A stretch of DNA of 28,351 bases from Firmicutes bacterium UBA4996 (GCA_002396805.1 DGYW01000047.1:13948-42298); one strand, 5' to 3'. Counted from the first letter of the stretch, positions 7,521 to 15,741 are shown. Numbers and translations: made by a program. Notes: generated by a model from the letters alone, not told the origin.

Positions 7521-8277
7521 GCTAAGGTTAGAAGAAGTGAGTTTTGCCTATGGTTCCGAACCAGTGATCAAGGAAGTTAGTCTAAAGTTGGAAGCGGGAG
7601 TTTTCTACGGCATTGTAGGTCCTAACGGAGCGGGAAAGTCCACTCTGCTCAAATTGCTAGATCGGTACTTGTTGCCCCAAAGCGGCACTATTTTCCTGGA
7701 TAATCGCAACCTAAATAGTTATAGCTTGCGTGAACTAGCCCAAGAAGTGGCCCTAATTCCCCAAACTTCCCATTACTTCCCTTTTACAGTTCGGGAAGTG
7801 GTGCAGCTAGGACGCACCCCCTTTAATTCTCGCTTCCAGCAACCAACCTTGGAGGATTCGTCTATTGTAGAGGCCAGTATGGAAGCCACCGGTGTCACCC
7901 ATTTGGCCGGGCGTCTCATTAGCGATCTTAGTGGGGGAGAACGCCAGAGGGTTACTATTGCCCGGGCTTTCGCTCAACAAACCAAGGTATTATTGCTAGA
8001 TGAACCCACCACTCATTTAGATCTCGAACATCAAATTCGTACTTGTCAATTGTTACAAGCCAGGTCCAAGCAAGGTGTGCTCTCTGTGGCGGTTCTCCAT
8101 GACTTAAACTTGGTAGCTAATTATTGCGATTATGTCTTCGTCTTAAATCAGGGAGAATTAGTTCGAGAGGGACCGCCAGGGGAGGTCTTCACACCTGCCT
8201 TAATTGAAGAGATTTATAATGTGAGTGTTCCAGCTATTTATCACCCTAAGACCGGTCGACCAATTATCGTCCCATAA
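7513..8277 (+). CDS. btuD: Cobalamin ABC transporter, ATP-binding protein
   Basis: ABC ATPase (254 aa) of the FepC/BtuD type. Motifs: Walker A GPNGAGKST (36-44), Q-loop Gln84, signature LSGGERQR (139-146), Walker B VLLLDEPTTHLD (159-170), switch His196. It powers B12 import through BtuC. The start overlaps the end of btuC by eight bases. The C-terminal part (to residue 254) has the usual short regulatory-free tail. It ends the riboswitch-controlled operon; the next gene begins 56 bases later. Confidence 0.92.
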   Translation: MTKLRLEEVSFAYGSEPVIKEVSLKLEAGVFYGIVGPNGAGKSTLLKLLDRYLLPQSGTIFLDNRNLNSYSLRELAQEVALIPQTSHYFPFTVREVVQLGRTPFNSRFQQPTLEDSSIVEASMEATGVTHLAGRLISDLSGGERQRVTIARAFAQQTKVLLLDEPTTHLDLEHQIRTCQLLQARSKQGVLSVAVLHDLNLVANYCDYVFVLNQGELVREGPPGEVFTPALIEEIYNVSVPAIYHPKTGRPIIVP

Positions 8278-8333
8278 AACTTTTTCCCCCGGTTATACTA
8301 TGGACAGAAGTTCATGAGAGGGGGATAACAATA

Positions 8334-9398
8334 ATGAATTGGCGTATGGTTGTGGGGGTGACCATCTTAGCTGTGGTGCTCTTGTTCGCCTGGTCCATTC
8401 TCAGTCCCGTAGAGGCGCCTTTAAGCGAAAGCCCTGTAGAATCACAGGAAGCTAGGGGTAACTGGGAAGAGCCAGTGGTGCGGGCAGTGGAAAAGGTGAG
8501 CCCTGCCACGGTCAAAATTGAAACCACTAGGGAAGTAGCAGTGGATCAGTTTTTCTTTCACCAATTTCAAGAGCGCCAGGGGATAGGGTCTGGCGTGATC
8601 TATCGGGCCGATGGACACATTCTCACGAATAATCATGTAGTAGCAGATGCAGAGAATATTACGGTACGACTGGCAGATGGCCGCAGTTTTACAGGAAAGG
8701 TAGTGGGGCGAGATCCCTTAACTGATCTAGCTATTGTTAAAGTGGAGGCCCAGGATCTGCCCGTTGCCAAATTGGGAAACTCGAATGAGTTGCGGGTGGG
8801 GCAAGTAGTGATTGCTATTGGCAATCCCTTAGGGCAAGATTATACTGTGACCACAGGAGTGGTGAGCGCTGTCAACCGCGACCTACTGGTGGATCCCAGG
8901 CAAAATCGTTATCTAGAGGGCATGATCCAAACAGATGCAGCCATTAATCCAGGTAATTCTGGTGGGCCATTGATCAATCAAAATGGTGAAGTGATCGGGG
9001 TCACCACTGCCATCATTGAGCAAGCCCAGGGCATTGGTTTCGCTATTCCCGCTTCCACCGCCCAGCTCATTGGGGATCAGATTATCGAACATGGCAAACC
9101 ACTGCGCTTGGGAGTTCTGGGTGGCTCATTGACACCAGCCTTGGCCAAGAGCATTCAGGAACAGGCGAAAATCCAGTTAGCAGTGGATCGGGGGGCCTTT
9201 ATTACTAGAGTCTTACCCAATACTCCTGCAGCTAATGGTGGTCTACAACAGGGGGATATCGTGACCGCGGTGAACGGCCAGGAAATAGCAGGTATTCGTG
9301 AACTACGGGATATGGTGCAAAAAGCAGGTTTTGGGGCCAAAGTTAACCTTACCTTCTACCGAGGAACCGCAAAGAACCAGGCGGAGATCCAGCTTTGA
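8334..9398 (+). CDS. htrA: HtrA/DegP-family serine protease with PDZ domain
   Basis: A membrane-anchored S1C protease (354 aa) for extracytoplasmic protein quality control. An N-terminal hydrophobic anchor (about 5-22) precedes a trypsin-like domain with the triad His101 (TNNHVV), Asp131 (DPLTDLAIV) and Ser209 (NPGNSGGPL), all present. A single PDZ domain occupies about residues 258-350 (GVLGG...RGAFITRVLPNTPAANGGLQ). Length and layout match Gram-positive HtrA/YyxA-type proteins. AGAGGGGG lies shortly before the ATG. Its position just upstream of the CxxH/CxxC gene and rlmH is conserved in Bacillota. A terminator follows. Confidence 0.93.
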   Translation: MNWRMVVGVTILAVVLLFAWSILSPVEAPLSESPVESQEARGNWEEPVVRAVEKVSPATVKIETTREVAVDQFFFHQFQERQGIGSGVIYRADGHILTNNHVVADAENITVRLADGRSFTGKVVGRDPLTDLAIVKVEAQDLPVAKLGNSNELRVGQVVIAIGNPLGQDYTVTTGVVSAVNRDLLVDPRQNRYLEGMIQTDAAINPGNSGGPLINQNGEVIGVTTAIIEQAQGIGFAIPASTAQLIGDQIIEHGKPLRLGVLGGSLTPALAKSIQEQAKIQLAVDRGAFITRVLPNTPAANGGLQQGDIVTAVNGQEIAGIRELRDMVQKAGFGAKVNLTFYRGTAKNQAEIQL

Positions 9399-9410
9399 AA
9401 CATCGATGGA

Positions 9411-9451
9411 GAAGCGGGGCTATCAAGCAGCTTAGCCTGCTTCTTTTTTTT
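9411..9451 (+). terminator. Rho-independent terminator after htrA
   Basis: GAAGC-GGGGCTA (9411-9422) pairs with TAGCC-TGCTTC (9433-9443) around a 10-base loop, and eight T residues follow (9444-9451). It separates htrA from the next transcription unit. Confidence 0.85.
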
Positions 9452-9463
9452 ACCATCTGAATG

Positions 9464-9472
9464 TGTTATTAT
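9464..9472 (+). promoter_or_regulatory. Candidate extended -10 promoter for the CxxH-rlmH-rex-lpd-fhs unit
   Basis: TG-T-TATTAT (9464-9472) is an extended -10 element placed between the htrA terminator and the gene at 9513. The -35 region would fall in the terminator's T-run and is not a good hexamer, consistent with an extended -10 promoter. TATAAA at 9470-9475 is an overlapping alternative. Confidence 0.4.
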
Positions 9473-9512
9473 AAAGGTGTGAATATGTACTTTCAGGTAA
9501 GGGAGTATAAAA

Positions 9513-9680
9513 ATGTATGTAGTCTGTGCAGACCATCTAGAGCAAGCCATTGACGAATTTGTGGATGTCTACGAAACACCTCCAGACCTTTATGAGCTGG
9601 GGTCAGTCTCATTGACAGATTGGAGTGCGCCCTCCCATTGCACTTTTTGCGAGCGGGCCCCTAAGTATCTAGTGGTCTAG
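9513..9680 (+). CDS. CxxH/CxxC small protein
   Basis: A 55-aa protein with Cys5-Ala-Asp-His8 near the N-terminus and Cys43-Thr-Phe-Cys46 near the C-terminus, presumably one zinc site made of C, H, C and C. This is the CxxH/CxxC family (BA_5709 type, TIGR04129 as I recall it), which is found in Bacillota next to rlmH, exactly as here. Function is unknown. The start has AAGGGAG about 8 bases upstream, and the gene ends 22 bases before rlmH. The family pattern and position make it convincing despite its size. Confidence 0.88.
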   Translation: MYVVCADHLEQAIDEFVDVYETPPDLYELGSVSLTDWSAPSHCTFCERAPKYLVV

Positions 9681-9702
9681 CCAGTTATGAGGTGGGAGCG
9701 TA

Positions 9703-10182
9703 GTGAATGTCCAAATTATTGCAGTGGGGAGAATAAAGGAACGTTATTTGCAGGAGGGAATCGAAGAATATAGTAAACGAATTCAAAGGTACGGTCGCTT
9801 GCAGGTTACTGAGGTGAAAGAAGAATCCTTTAGTGAGCCTTTGAGTTCTAGGGAGTTAGAACTGGTTTTGGGGCGAGAGGGAGAGCGGATCCTGGCTAAG
9901 TTAAGCCCCAGGTCCTTTGTGTGCGCCTTAGATCGCCTAGGTCATATGTGGAGCTCAGAGCAACTGGCACAACACATGCAAAGCCTGGCGATTGGCGGTA
10001 CAAGCCAAATTGACTTTATTATTGGTGGCTCCCTTGGTCTTGATCCCCAGGTGCTAAGAAGGGCCCAATTGAGTCTATCATTTTCGCAGTTTACTTTTCC
10101 CCATCAACTCATGCGGTTGATATTGGTGGAGCAAATTTATCGTGCTTTCACAATTGTGGGAGGCGAGCGCTATCATAAATAG
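9703..10182 (+). CDS. rlmH: 23S rRNA (pseudouridine1915-N3)-methyltransferase
   Basis: RlmH (159 aa, full length), a SPOUT-class enzyme that methylates pseudouridine 1915 of helix 69 in assembled 70S ribosomes using S-adenosylmethionine. The N-terminal MNVQIIAVGRIKERYLQEGIEEYSKR, the knotted-fold glycine loop IGGSLGLD and the C-terminal RLILVEQIYRAF...GGERYHK (ending in the conserved YHK) are all present. The start is GTG with GGTGGGAG at 9691-9698. It follows the CxxH/CxxC gene and precedes rex by 34 bases. Confidence 0.96.
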   Translation: MNVQIIAVGRIKERYLQEGIEEYSKRIQRYGRLQVTEVKEESFSEPLSSRELELVLGREGERILAKLSPRSFVCALDRLGHMWSSEQLAQHMQSLAIGGTSQIDFIIGGSLGLDPQVLRRAQLSLSFSQFTFPHQLMRLILVEQIYRAFTIVGGERYHK

Positions 10183-10216
10183 AATTAATGGAAAAAAGCA
10201 GTAGGGGGGACCAAAT

Positions 10217-10870
10217 TTGCGTTGGAATAAAATCTCGGATGCGGTAATTCGTCGTCTTCCTTTGTACTTACGAGTCCTAGATGACTTGGCTGAGGATGGA
10301 GACACAGAACTTATTTCTTCTCAAGAATTAGGGGTGAAGGCTGGGGTAGGACCAGCCCTAGTTCGAAAAGACTTAGCTTGGTTTGGTGAGTTTGGCAAAC
10401 AGGGTGTAGGTTATGAGGTCAGTTTCTTACGGGATGAGCTACGCAAGATTCTCAACCTAGATCAAGAATTGGCTGTGGCCTTAGTGGGTGTAGGAAGTCT
10501 CGGTGGCGCCCTAACCCGTTATCATCTCAAACGTTTTGCGGAGGATCCTAGTTTTAGCCTTAACCTCGTGGCGTTGTTCGATACTGATCCCAAGAAGGTT
10601 GGTACTACAATTGAAGGTATTCCTATCTTTGCTTTAGATCAGCTAGAGGAGCAGGTGCAAGCATTAGGCATTAAATTGGCCATGATTACTGTCCCGGCAG
10701 ATCAAGCTCAAAAAGTGGCGGATCTTTTGATTAAAGCAGGAATTCAGGGCATTCTAAACTTTGCCCCAGTAAAACTTCAGGCACCTACCGGAGTACAGGT
10801 GGCCAGTGCAGATCTTTCCCTAGAACTGCAACGTCTAGCCTATTACATTCCCGCAACGAATGAGAATTAA
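10217..10870 (+). CDS. rex: Redox-sensing transcriptional repressor Rex
   Basis: Rex (217 aa) is a homodimeric repressor that leaves DNA when the NADH/NAD+ ratio rises, controlling fermentative and respiratory genes. An N-terminal winged helix (about 10-60, with VRKDLAWFGEFGKQGVGY, the recognition-helix/wing signature) is followed by a Rossmann domain with GVGSLGG (91-97) and acidic FDTDP (121-125) for the adenosine ribose. The start is TTG with AGGGGGGA just upstream. It is followed after 11 bases by lpd and then fhs, so the redox sensor is co-transcribed with a pyridine-nucleotide flavoenzyme. I could not find a clear Rex operator in its promoter region. Confidence 0.95.
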   Translation: MRWNKISDAVIRRLPLYLRVLDDLAEDGDTELISSQELGVKAGVGPALVRKDLAWFGEFGKQGVGYEVSFLRDELRKILNLDQELAVALVGVGSLGGALTRYHLKRFAEDPSFSLNLVALFDTDPKKVGTTIEGIPIFALDQLEEQVQALGIKLAMITVPADQAQKVADLLIKAGIQGILNFAPVKLQAPTGVQVASADLSLELQRLAYYIPATNEN

Positions 10871-10881
10871 GGAGGCCAGAG

Positions 10882-12246
10882 ATGTCTCGACAAATTGATC
10901 TTCTTGTCCTTGGTGGCGGACCTGCAGGGTATTCAAGTGCCATCAGGGCCAGGCAGTTGGGTAAACAGGTGGTAGTGGTAGAAAAAGAACGCCTAGGGGG
11001 GACTTGTCTCAACCGAGGCTGTATTCCCACTAAAGCGTTATTAGAGAGTGCTAACTTCTATGGTAGTCTTAAATCTGCCCAGAACCACGGAATAACCTTA
11101 GATGTGACTGGTTTAGATTATGGGCAAGTTATCCAGAAAAAGGATAAAGTTGTGCAGAATCTTGTGGGCGGTTTGGAGTTCTTACTAGATCGCCGAGAGG
11201 TAGAAGTGGTTGTGGGGGAAGCCCGTTTCAATTCACCAACAGAGGTGCAAGTTGGGACAGAGGTGTTTCATCCTGAAAAGATAATCGTGGCAACGGGTAC
11301 AGTGGCCGCCGAATTGCCTGGCCTCGAGCCTGATGGTCGCGTGGTTTTAAATAGTGATCAGATGTTAGCTGCTGATACCTTGCCCAAAGCCCTCTTGATT
11401 GTAGGCGGGGGAGTCATTGGCTGTGAGTTTGCCACCATCTTTTCATCCTATGGGGTGCAGGTAACCATCGTAGAATTAACTGATCAGCTCCTGCCACCAG
11501 AGGATCGGGAGGTGAGCCAAACTCTCTTGCGCGAATTTAAGAAGCGTAAGATTCAAGTGCTGACCGGTGCCTCAGTAGATAAGTTAATCCGTGGTGAAGA
11601 TGAGGTGGTAGTTCAAGTCACCCAGAAGGGTCGCCAAAGGGAAATTGAAGCAGATCGGGTGCTCATCTCTGTAGGAAGAAAGCCCGTTGTTCCAGAGGGT
11701 TTTCCGGGAGAATTAAATTCTCGAGGTTATCTTGTAGTCAATGGGGCCTTGCAAACAACAGTGCCCCACATTTACGCTGCGGGTGATGTTATCGGAGGTA
11801 TGCAGTTGGCTCATCTAGCTTTTGAAGAAGGTTGGGCCGCTTGTGACCATGCCTTTGGGAAAAACGCGCGAACCCAGTGGTTTGTTCCAAGTTGCGTTTA
11901 TACCCAACCAGAAATCGGGTCAGTGGGGCTCACAGAAGCGCACGCCCGCGAGGAATATGGCGAGGTAATTGTAGCTAAGTATTCCCTTAAGGGTAATGGA
12001 AAAGCAGTAATCGCGGGGGACGACTCGGGTTTTTGCAAGATCGTGGCTTCAACCGACGGAGTTGTGCGCGGAGTACATATAATTGGACCTCAGGCTACAG
12101 AACTTATTTCTAACGCCACGGTAGCCTTAGAACGGGGTCTGACCTTAGAACAGTGGGCGGAAGTTATTTATCCCCACCCTACAGTCTCTGAATCAATTAA
12201 GGAGACTGTGTTGAGCGGACTGGGTGCTGGATTACACTCAATATAG
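10882..12246 (+). CDS. lpdA: Dihydrolipoyl dehydrogenase
   Basis: FAD/NAD-dependent disulfide oxidoreductase (454 aa). FAD-binding GGGPAG (11-16), redox disulfide Cys42/Cys47 in GGTCLNRGCIPTK, NAD-binding GGGVIG (175-180), second FAD motif (AAGDVIGG) and the partner-subunit catalytic HPTVSE (His432, Glu437) are all present. It reoxidises dihydrolipoyl groups of 2-oxoacid dehydrogenases, or of the glycine cleavage system H protein. No E1/E2 or gcv genes are in the window. With fhs next and rex before, a role with glycine cleavage/C1 metabolism is plausible but inferred. AAGGAGG precedes the ATG. Confidence 0.92.
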   Translation: MSRQIDLLVLGGGPAGYSSAIRARQLGKQVVVVEKERLGGTCLNRGCIPTKALLESANFYGSLKSAQNHGITLDVTGLDYGQVIQKKDKVVQNLVGGLEFLLDRREVEVVVGEARFNSPTEVQVGTEVFHPEKIIVATGTVAAELPGLEPDGRVVLNSDQMLAADTLPKALLIVGGGVIGCEFATIFSSYGVQVTIVELTDQLLPPEDREVSQTLLREFKKRKIQVLTGASVDKLIRGEDEVVVQVTQKGRQREIEADRVLISVGRKPVVPEGFPGELNSRGYLVVNGALQTTVPHIYAAGDVIGGMQLAHLAFEEGWAACDHAFGKNARTQWFVPSCVYTQPEIGSVGLTEAHAREEYGEVIVAKYSLKGNGKAVIAGDDSGFCKIVASTDGVVRGVHIIGPQATELISNATVALERGLTLEQWAEVIYPHPTVSESIKETVLSGLGAGLHSI

Positions 12247-12267
12247 GTAAACAAGGAGGATTACGGT

Positions 12268-13938
12268 ATGCTTAGTGATATCGCCATTGCGCAACAAGCC
12301 AAGCTACGACCCATCACGGAGGTGGCAGAGGACTTGGCCTTAACACCCGATGACATCGAATTGTACGGGAAATACAAGGCGAAAGTAGACCTGAATGTTC
12401 TAAAAAGATTGCAGGATCGGCCAAACGGTAAGTTGATCTATACTACTGCTATTACTGCCACACCCGCTGGTGAAGGTAAGACCTGTACTACCATTGGTTT
12501 AACCCAAGCTTTAGGGAAACTTGGTAAGAATGTGATTGCCTGCATTCGTGAGCCTTCACTCGGACCCACCTTCGGTGTAAAGGGTGGAGCCGCGGGCGGA
12601 GGTTATGCTCAGGTCGTTCCCATGGAGGACATTAATCTGCATTTTACCGGTGATATTCACGCGGTGAGCACTGCCCACAATCTTCTTGCGGCCCTTTTGG
12701 ATAATCATATCTCCCAAGGTAACGCCTTGAATATCGATCCAAAACGCATCGTGTTCAGAAGAGTTATGGACATGAATGACCGCCAGCTCCGGAATATTGT
12801 GATTGGTCTTGGTGGCCTGGGTGATGGTAACGTGCGGGAGGCAGGTTTTGATATTTCCGTTGCCTCAGAGATTATGGCTATTTTATGTCTAGCTGATGAC
12901 CTACAAGATCTTAAAGAACGTGTGGGCAAGATTCTGGTGGCCTATACCTATGATCGCAAACCTATCTATGCAAAGGATCTTAATGCCCAAGGTGCTATAG
13001 CGGTGATCATGAAAGATGCAATAAAACCGAATTTAGTGCAAACACTGGAAGGACAGCCCGCCTTTGTACATGGTGGTCCCTTTGCCAATATCGCCCATGG
13101 TAATAATAGTGTGATTGCCACTAATATGGCCCTCAAACTAGCAGACTATGTGGTGACAGAGGGTGGCTTTGCTGCGGATTTAGGTGCCGAGAAGTTCTTT
13201 GATATTGTTCACGGTTATTCTGGTTTGAAACCCGATGTGGCCGTAATTGTGGCTTCCGTAAGGGCCCTGAATATGCATGGGGGAGTAGCCCGTGAAGATG
13301 TGGCTCAGACGAATCTGCCTGCCCTCGAAAAGGGGCTAGCTAATCTAGATAAACATGTGGAAAACGTGAAAAAGTTTGGAGTGCCCATTGTGGTAGCCAT
13401 CAATCAGTTTCCCACTGATGCCCCTGAAGAATTAGACCTAGTCAAACGCCACTGTGCACAGCTTGGCGTTCGCTATGCCGTCTCTCAAGTTGTGGCCAAG
13501 GGTGGCGAAGGTGGCATGGACTTTGCCAAGACGGTTCTTGAAGTTCTAGAAAACGAACCAGCAGAATTTAAACCTCTATATGATTGGGAACAGCCCATCA
13601 AGGCTAAACTTGAAACTCTCGCCAAGGAGATCTATGGGGCTGATGGCGTGGTTTATGCTCCTAAGGCAGAGCGTTCGATTCGGGATCTAACCAAGCTCGG
13701 TTATGGCGAGTTACCAGTGTGTGTTGCCAAGACCCAGCACTCCATTTCGGATAATCCCAATTTAAAAGGAGCGCCCAAGGGTTGGACCTTGACCATTAGT
13801 GATGTTCGTCCCTCCTTAGGTGCAGGATTCTTAGTTTGTCTAGCTGGGGATATTATGACTATGCCTGGTTTGCCTGCTAGACCTGCCGCGGAAAATGTAG
13901 ACATTGACGCCGATGGGCAAATTACGGGGTTGTTTTAG
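12268..13938 (+). CDS. fhs: Formate-tetrahydrofolate ligase
   Basis: Formyl-THF synthetase (556 aa, standard length) makes 10-formyl-THF from formate, THF and ATP. The P-loop TPAGEGKTCT is at 65-74, and the conserved EPSLGPTFGVKGGAAGGGYAQ region and DLGAEKFFDI are intact. It supplies C1 units and is the first folate step of the Wood-Ljungdahl methyl branch; folD (3828) supplies the next steps, but no acetogenesis-specific genes are visible, so a purine/serine C1 role is equally possible. AAGGAGG precedes the ATG. It is the last gene of the run from 9513, with 21 bases to lpd. Confidence 0.97.
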   Translation: MLSDIAIAQQAKLRPITEVAEDLALTPDDIELYGKYKAKVDLNVLKRLQDRPNGKLIYTTAITATPAGEGKTCTTIGLTQALGKLGKNVIACIREPSLGPTFGVKGGAAGGGYAQVVPMEDINLHFTGDIHAVSTAHNLLAALLDNHISQGNALNIDPKRIVFRRVMDMNDRQLRNIVIGLGGLGDGNVREAGFDISVASEIMAILCLADDLQDLKERVGKILVAYTYDRKPIYAKDLNAQGAIAVIMKDAIKPNLVQTLEGQPAFVHGGPFANIAHGNNSVIATNMALKLADYVVTEGGFAADLGAEKFFDIVHGYSGLKPDVAVIVASVRALNMHGGVAREDVAQTNLPALEKGLANLDKHVENVKKFGVPIVVAINQFPTDAPEELDLVKRHCAQLGVRYAVSQVVAKGGEGGMDFAKTVLEVLENEPAEFKPLYDWEQPIKAKLETLAKEIYGADGVVYAPKAERSIRDLTKLGYGELPVCVAKTQHSISDNPNLKGAPKGWTLTISDVRPSLGAGFLVCLAGDIMTMPGLPARPAAENVDIDADGQITGLF

Positions 13939-13958
13939 AACAATCCAAATGATATACT
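13930..13958 (+). promoter_or_regulatory. Candidate sigma-A promoter for argS leader
   Basis: TTGTTT (13930-13935), a 17-base spacer and TATACT (13953-13958) make a good sigma-A promoter; the -35 overlaps the fhs stop codon. Transcription would start near 13965, just ahead of two terminator-like hairpins and about 85 bases before argS. Confidence 0.5.
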
Positions 13959-13970
13959 AACCTAAGTGGT

Positions 13971-13999
13971 TAGTGCCAGCGAAGCACTACCGATTTTTT
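13971..13999 (+). terminator. Terminator-like hairpin 1 between fhs and argS
   Basis: TAGTGC (13971-13976) pairs with GCACTA (13984-13989) around a 7-base loop, followed by six T residues (13994-13999). It can end fhs-operon transcripts and would also intercept transcripts from the candidate promoter at 13930-13958. Confidence 0.6.
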
Positions 14000-14030
14000 C
14001 CCCTGTAGGAGTCCCTATGGGGGAGTTTTC
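14000..14030 (+). terminator. Terminator-like hairpin 2 between fhs and argS
   Basis: A 10-bp stem (14000-14009 with 14014-14023, including two G-U pairs) closes a tetraloop and is followed by AGTTTTC. It lies directly behind hairpin 1, giving a tandem arrangement before argS. Confidence 0.6.
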
Positions 14031-14049
14031 TTAGTTAGGGGGGGCAGGA

Positions 14050-15726
14050 ATGACCGTTGTTGCACAACAGCGAGAACAACTACGCTCAGTCATTCGGGAA
14101 GCTATTGCAGCGGCCCAAGCAAGTGGAGAATTAACATTAAATGATGTACCTGAAATAGGTTTAGAAGTCCCAAGGGAAACTGATCATGGTGATTTTGCTT
14201 CAAACATTGCTTTGGTGACAGCCAAATCTGCCAAGAAGCCACCTCGGGAAGTAGCCCAGATCATTGTGGGCCACCTAAGCGAAGAAGGTTTCATTGAAAA
14301 GGTGGAAATTGCCGGTCCAGGATTCATTAACTTTTTCTTATCTAACGAGTGGTTGTATAACACTTTGCGTGTTATTGAAACCCAAGGCCTCCAGTACGGT
14401 AATTCCCAATACGGGCAAGGAGAAAAGATTCTCTTGGAGTTTGTTAGTGCTAATCCCGTAGGTCCCATGAACGTGGTGAACGCGCGAGCAGCCGCAGTTG
14501 GTGATACTCTAGCCCGGCTCTTTAGGGCCGTCGGTTACACGGTGGGCACCGAGTTTTACGTGAACGACGCAGGAAACCAAGCAGATGTTTTTGCCCGTTC
14601 TTTGGAGGCTCGTTATCAACAATTATCTAATCCCGACTATCCATTTCCTGACGATGGCTATCCTGGAGATTATGTGGCAGAACTAGCAGCTGTTTTGCAG
14701 AACGAGCAGCCCGATCTTTTGGAATTGCCTCTTGAAGAGCGTTTGGCTTTTTGCAAGCGTTGGGGTACAGACCAAATGGTGGAAATGCAAAAGGCTGATT
14801 TGAAGAATTATGGTGTGGAGTTCGATCTTTGGTTTAGAGAACGGGATTTGCATGCGGCCGGAGCCCTAGAAGATGTTATTGGTTATCTTAGGGAGCGGGG
14901 CTACTTATTCGAGGCAGAAGATGCACTGTGGTTTAAGTCTACTGCATTTGGTGATGACAAGGATCGTGTTATCGTCAAGAGTGATGGTTCCTATACCTAT
15001 GTGACTGCAGACATTGCCTACCACCATGATAAGCTCAAACGTGGATATACCAAGCTCATTGATATTTGGGGTCCTGATCATCATGGTTATATTGGGCGAA
15101 TGGTAGCGGCCATTCAAGCTTTAGGCTATGCTGAAGACACCTTGGAGGTCTTGATCCTCCAATACGTTGCCTTGCTCAGGGATGGGCAACAAGTTAAGAT
15201 GTCGAAACGGGCTGGCGAATTCATTACTATGCAGGATCTAGTGGATGAAGTGGGTAAAGATGCGGCACGCTTCTTCTTTCTAAACCGCAGTCCTGAAAGT
15301 CATCTGGATTTCGATTTGGATCTGGCGGTGGAGCAGTCTAGTGAGAATCCTGTTTTTTATGTGCAATACGCTCACGCCCGCATTGCCAGTATTTTGCGGC
15401 AAGCGGGAGAAATGGGAGTTAGTATTCCCACTACGGGTCAGGTTGATTTGGGGTTATTGCAGCACGATTCCGAAATAGCTTTGCTAAAACAATTGGCTGC
15501 CTTGCCTGAAGAAATACTCATGGCAGCTGTACAGCGCGAGCCCCATCGACTAACCCGTTATGCCCTAGACTTGGCCAGTTTGTTCCATTCATTTTACGCC
15601 CATTGCCATATTTTGGGGGAACGGCCTGAGCTACGCGACGCTCGCTTAAGTTTAGTGCAAGGTGTGCAGACTGTGCTCAAAAAGGTATTGTTCACTTTAG
15701 GTGTCGATGCTCCTGAGCAAATGTAA
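14050..15726 (+). CDS. argS: Arginyl-tRNA synthetase (altered HIGH motif)
   Basis: Class I ArgRS (558 aa, normal length): charges tRNA-Arg with arginine. The N-terminal Add-1 domain (about 1-110), the catalytic domain with FVSANPVGP and YVNDAGNQ, and a C-terminal DALR anticodon-binding domain (about 430-558) are recognisable. Two signature positions are notable. The HIGH motif, usually H-V-G-H after NPTGPL, reads Asn141-Val-Val-Asn144 here, while the KMSKS loop is an intact KMSKR (383-387), which many ArgRS proteins lack. I cannot tell whether NVVN is a lineage-wide variant. A G-rich ribosome-binding site precedes the ATG. It is followed after 15 bases by a membrane protein and then pyrG, a common Bacillota order. 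Confidence 0.95.
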   Translation: MTVVAQQREQLRSVIREAIAAAQASGELTLNDVPEIGLEVPRETDHGDFASNIALVTAKSAKKPPREVAQIIVGHLSEEGFIEKVEIAGPGFINFFLSNEWLYNTLRVIETQGLQYGNSQYGQGEKILLEFVSANPVGPMNVVNARAAAVGDTLARLFRAVGYTVGTEFYVNDAGNQADVFARSLEARYQQLSNPDYPFPDDGYPGDYVAELAAVLQNEQPDLLELPLEERLAFCKRWGTDQMVEMQKADLKNYGVEFDLWFRERDLHAAGALEDVIGYLRERGYLFEAEDALWFKSTAFGDDKDRVIVKSDGSYTYVTADIAYHHDKLKRGYTKLIDIWGPDHHGYIGRMVAAIQALGYAEDTLEVLILQYVALLRDGQQVKMSKRAGEFITMQDLVDEVGKDAARFFFLNRSPESHLDFDLDLAVEQSSENPVFYVQYAHARIASILRQAGEMGVSIPTTGQVDLGLLQHDSEIALLKQLAALPEEILMAAVQREPHRLTRYALDLASLFHSFYAHCHILGERPELRDARLSLVQGVQTVLKKVLFTLGVDAPEQM

Positions 15727-15741
15727 AGGATGTGAGTTCAG

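Noticed and set aside
9478..9495. TGTGAATATGTACTTTCA downstream of the candidate promoter, considered as a Rex operator
   Set aside because: Only the left half matches the TTGTGA...TCACAA pattern; the right half does not end in CACAA.
10149..10158. Palindrome CACAATTGTG near the end of rlmH, ahead of rex
   Set aside because: Half-sites are in the opposite orientation to a Rex site, it lies in conserved coding sequence, and a 10-bp palindrome is expected by chance at this scale.
13971..14030. T-box riboswitch for argS
   Set aside because: The leader is too short and lacks the conserved T-box sequence; only two simple hairpins are seen.
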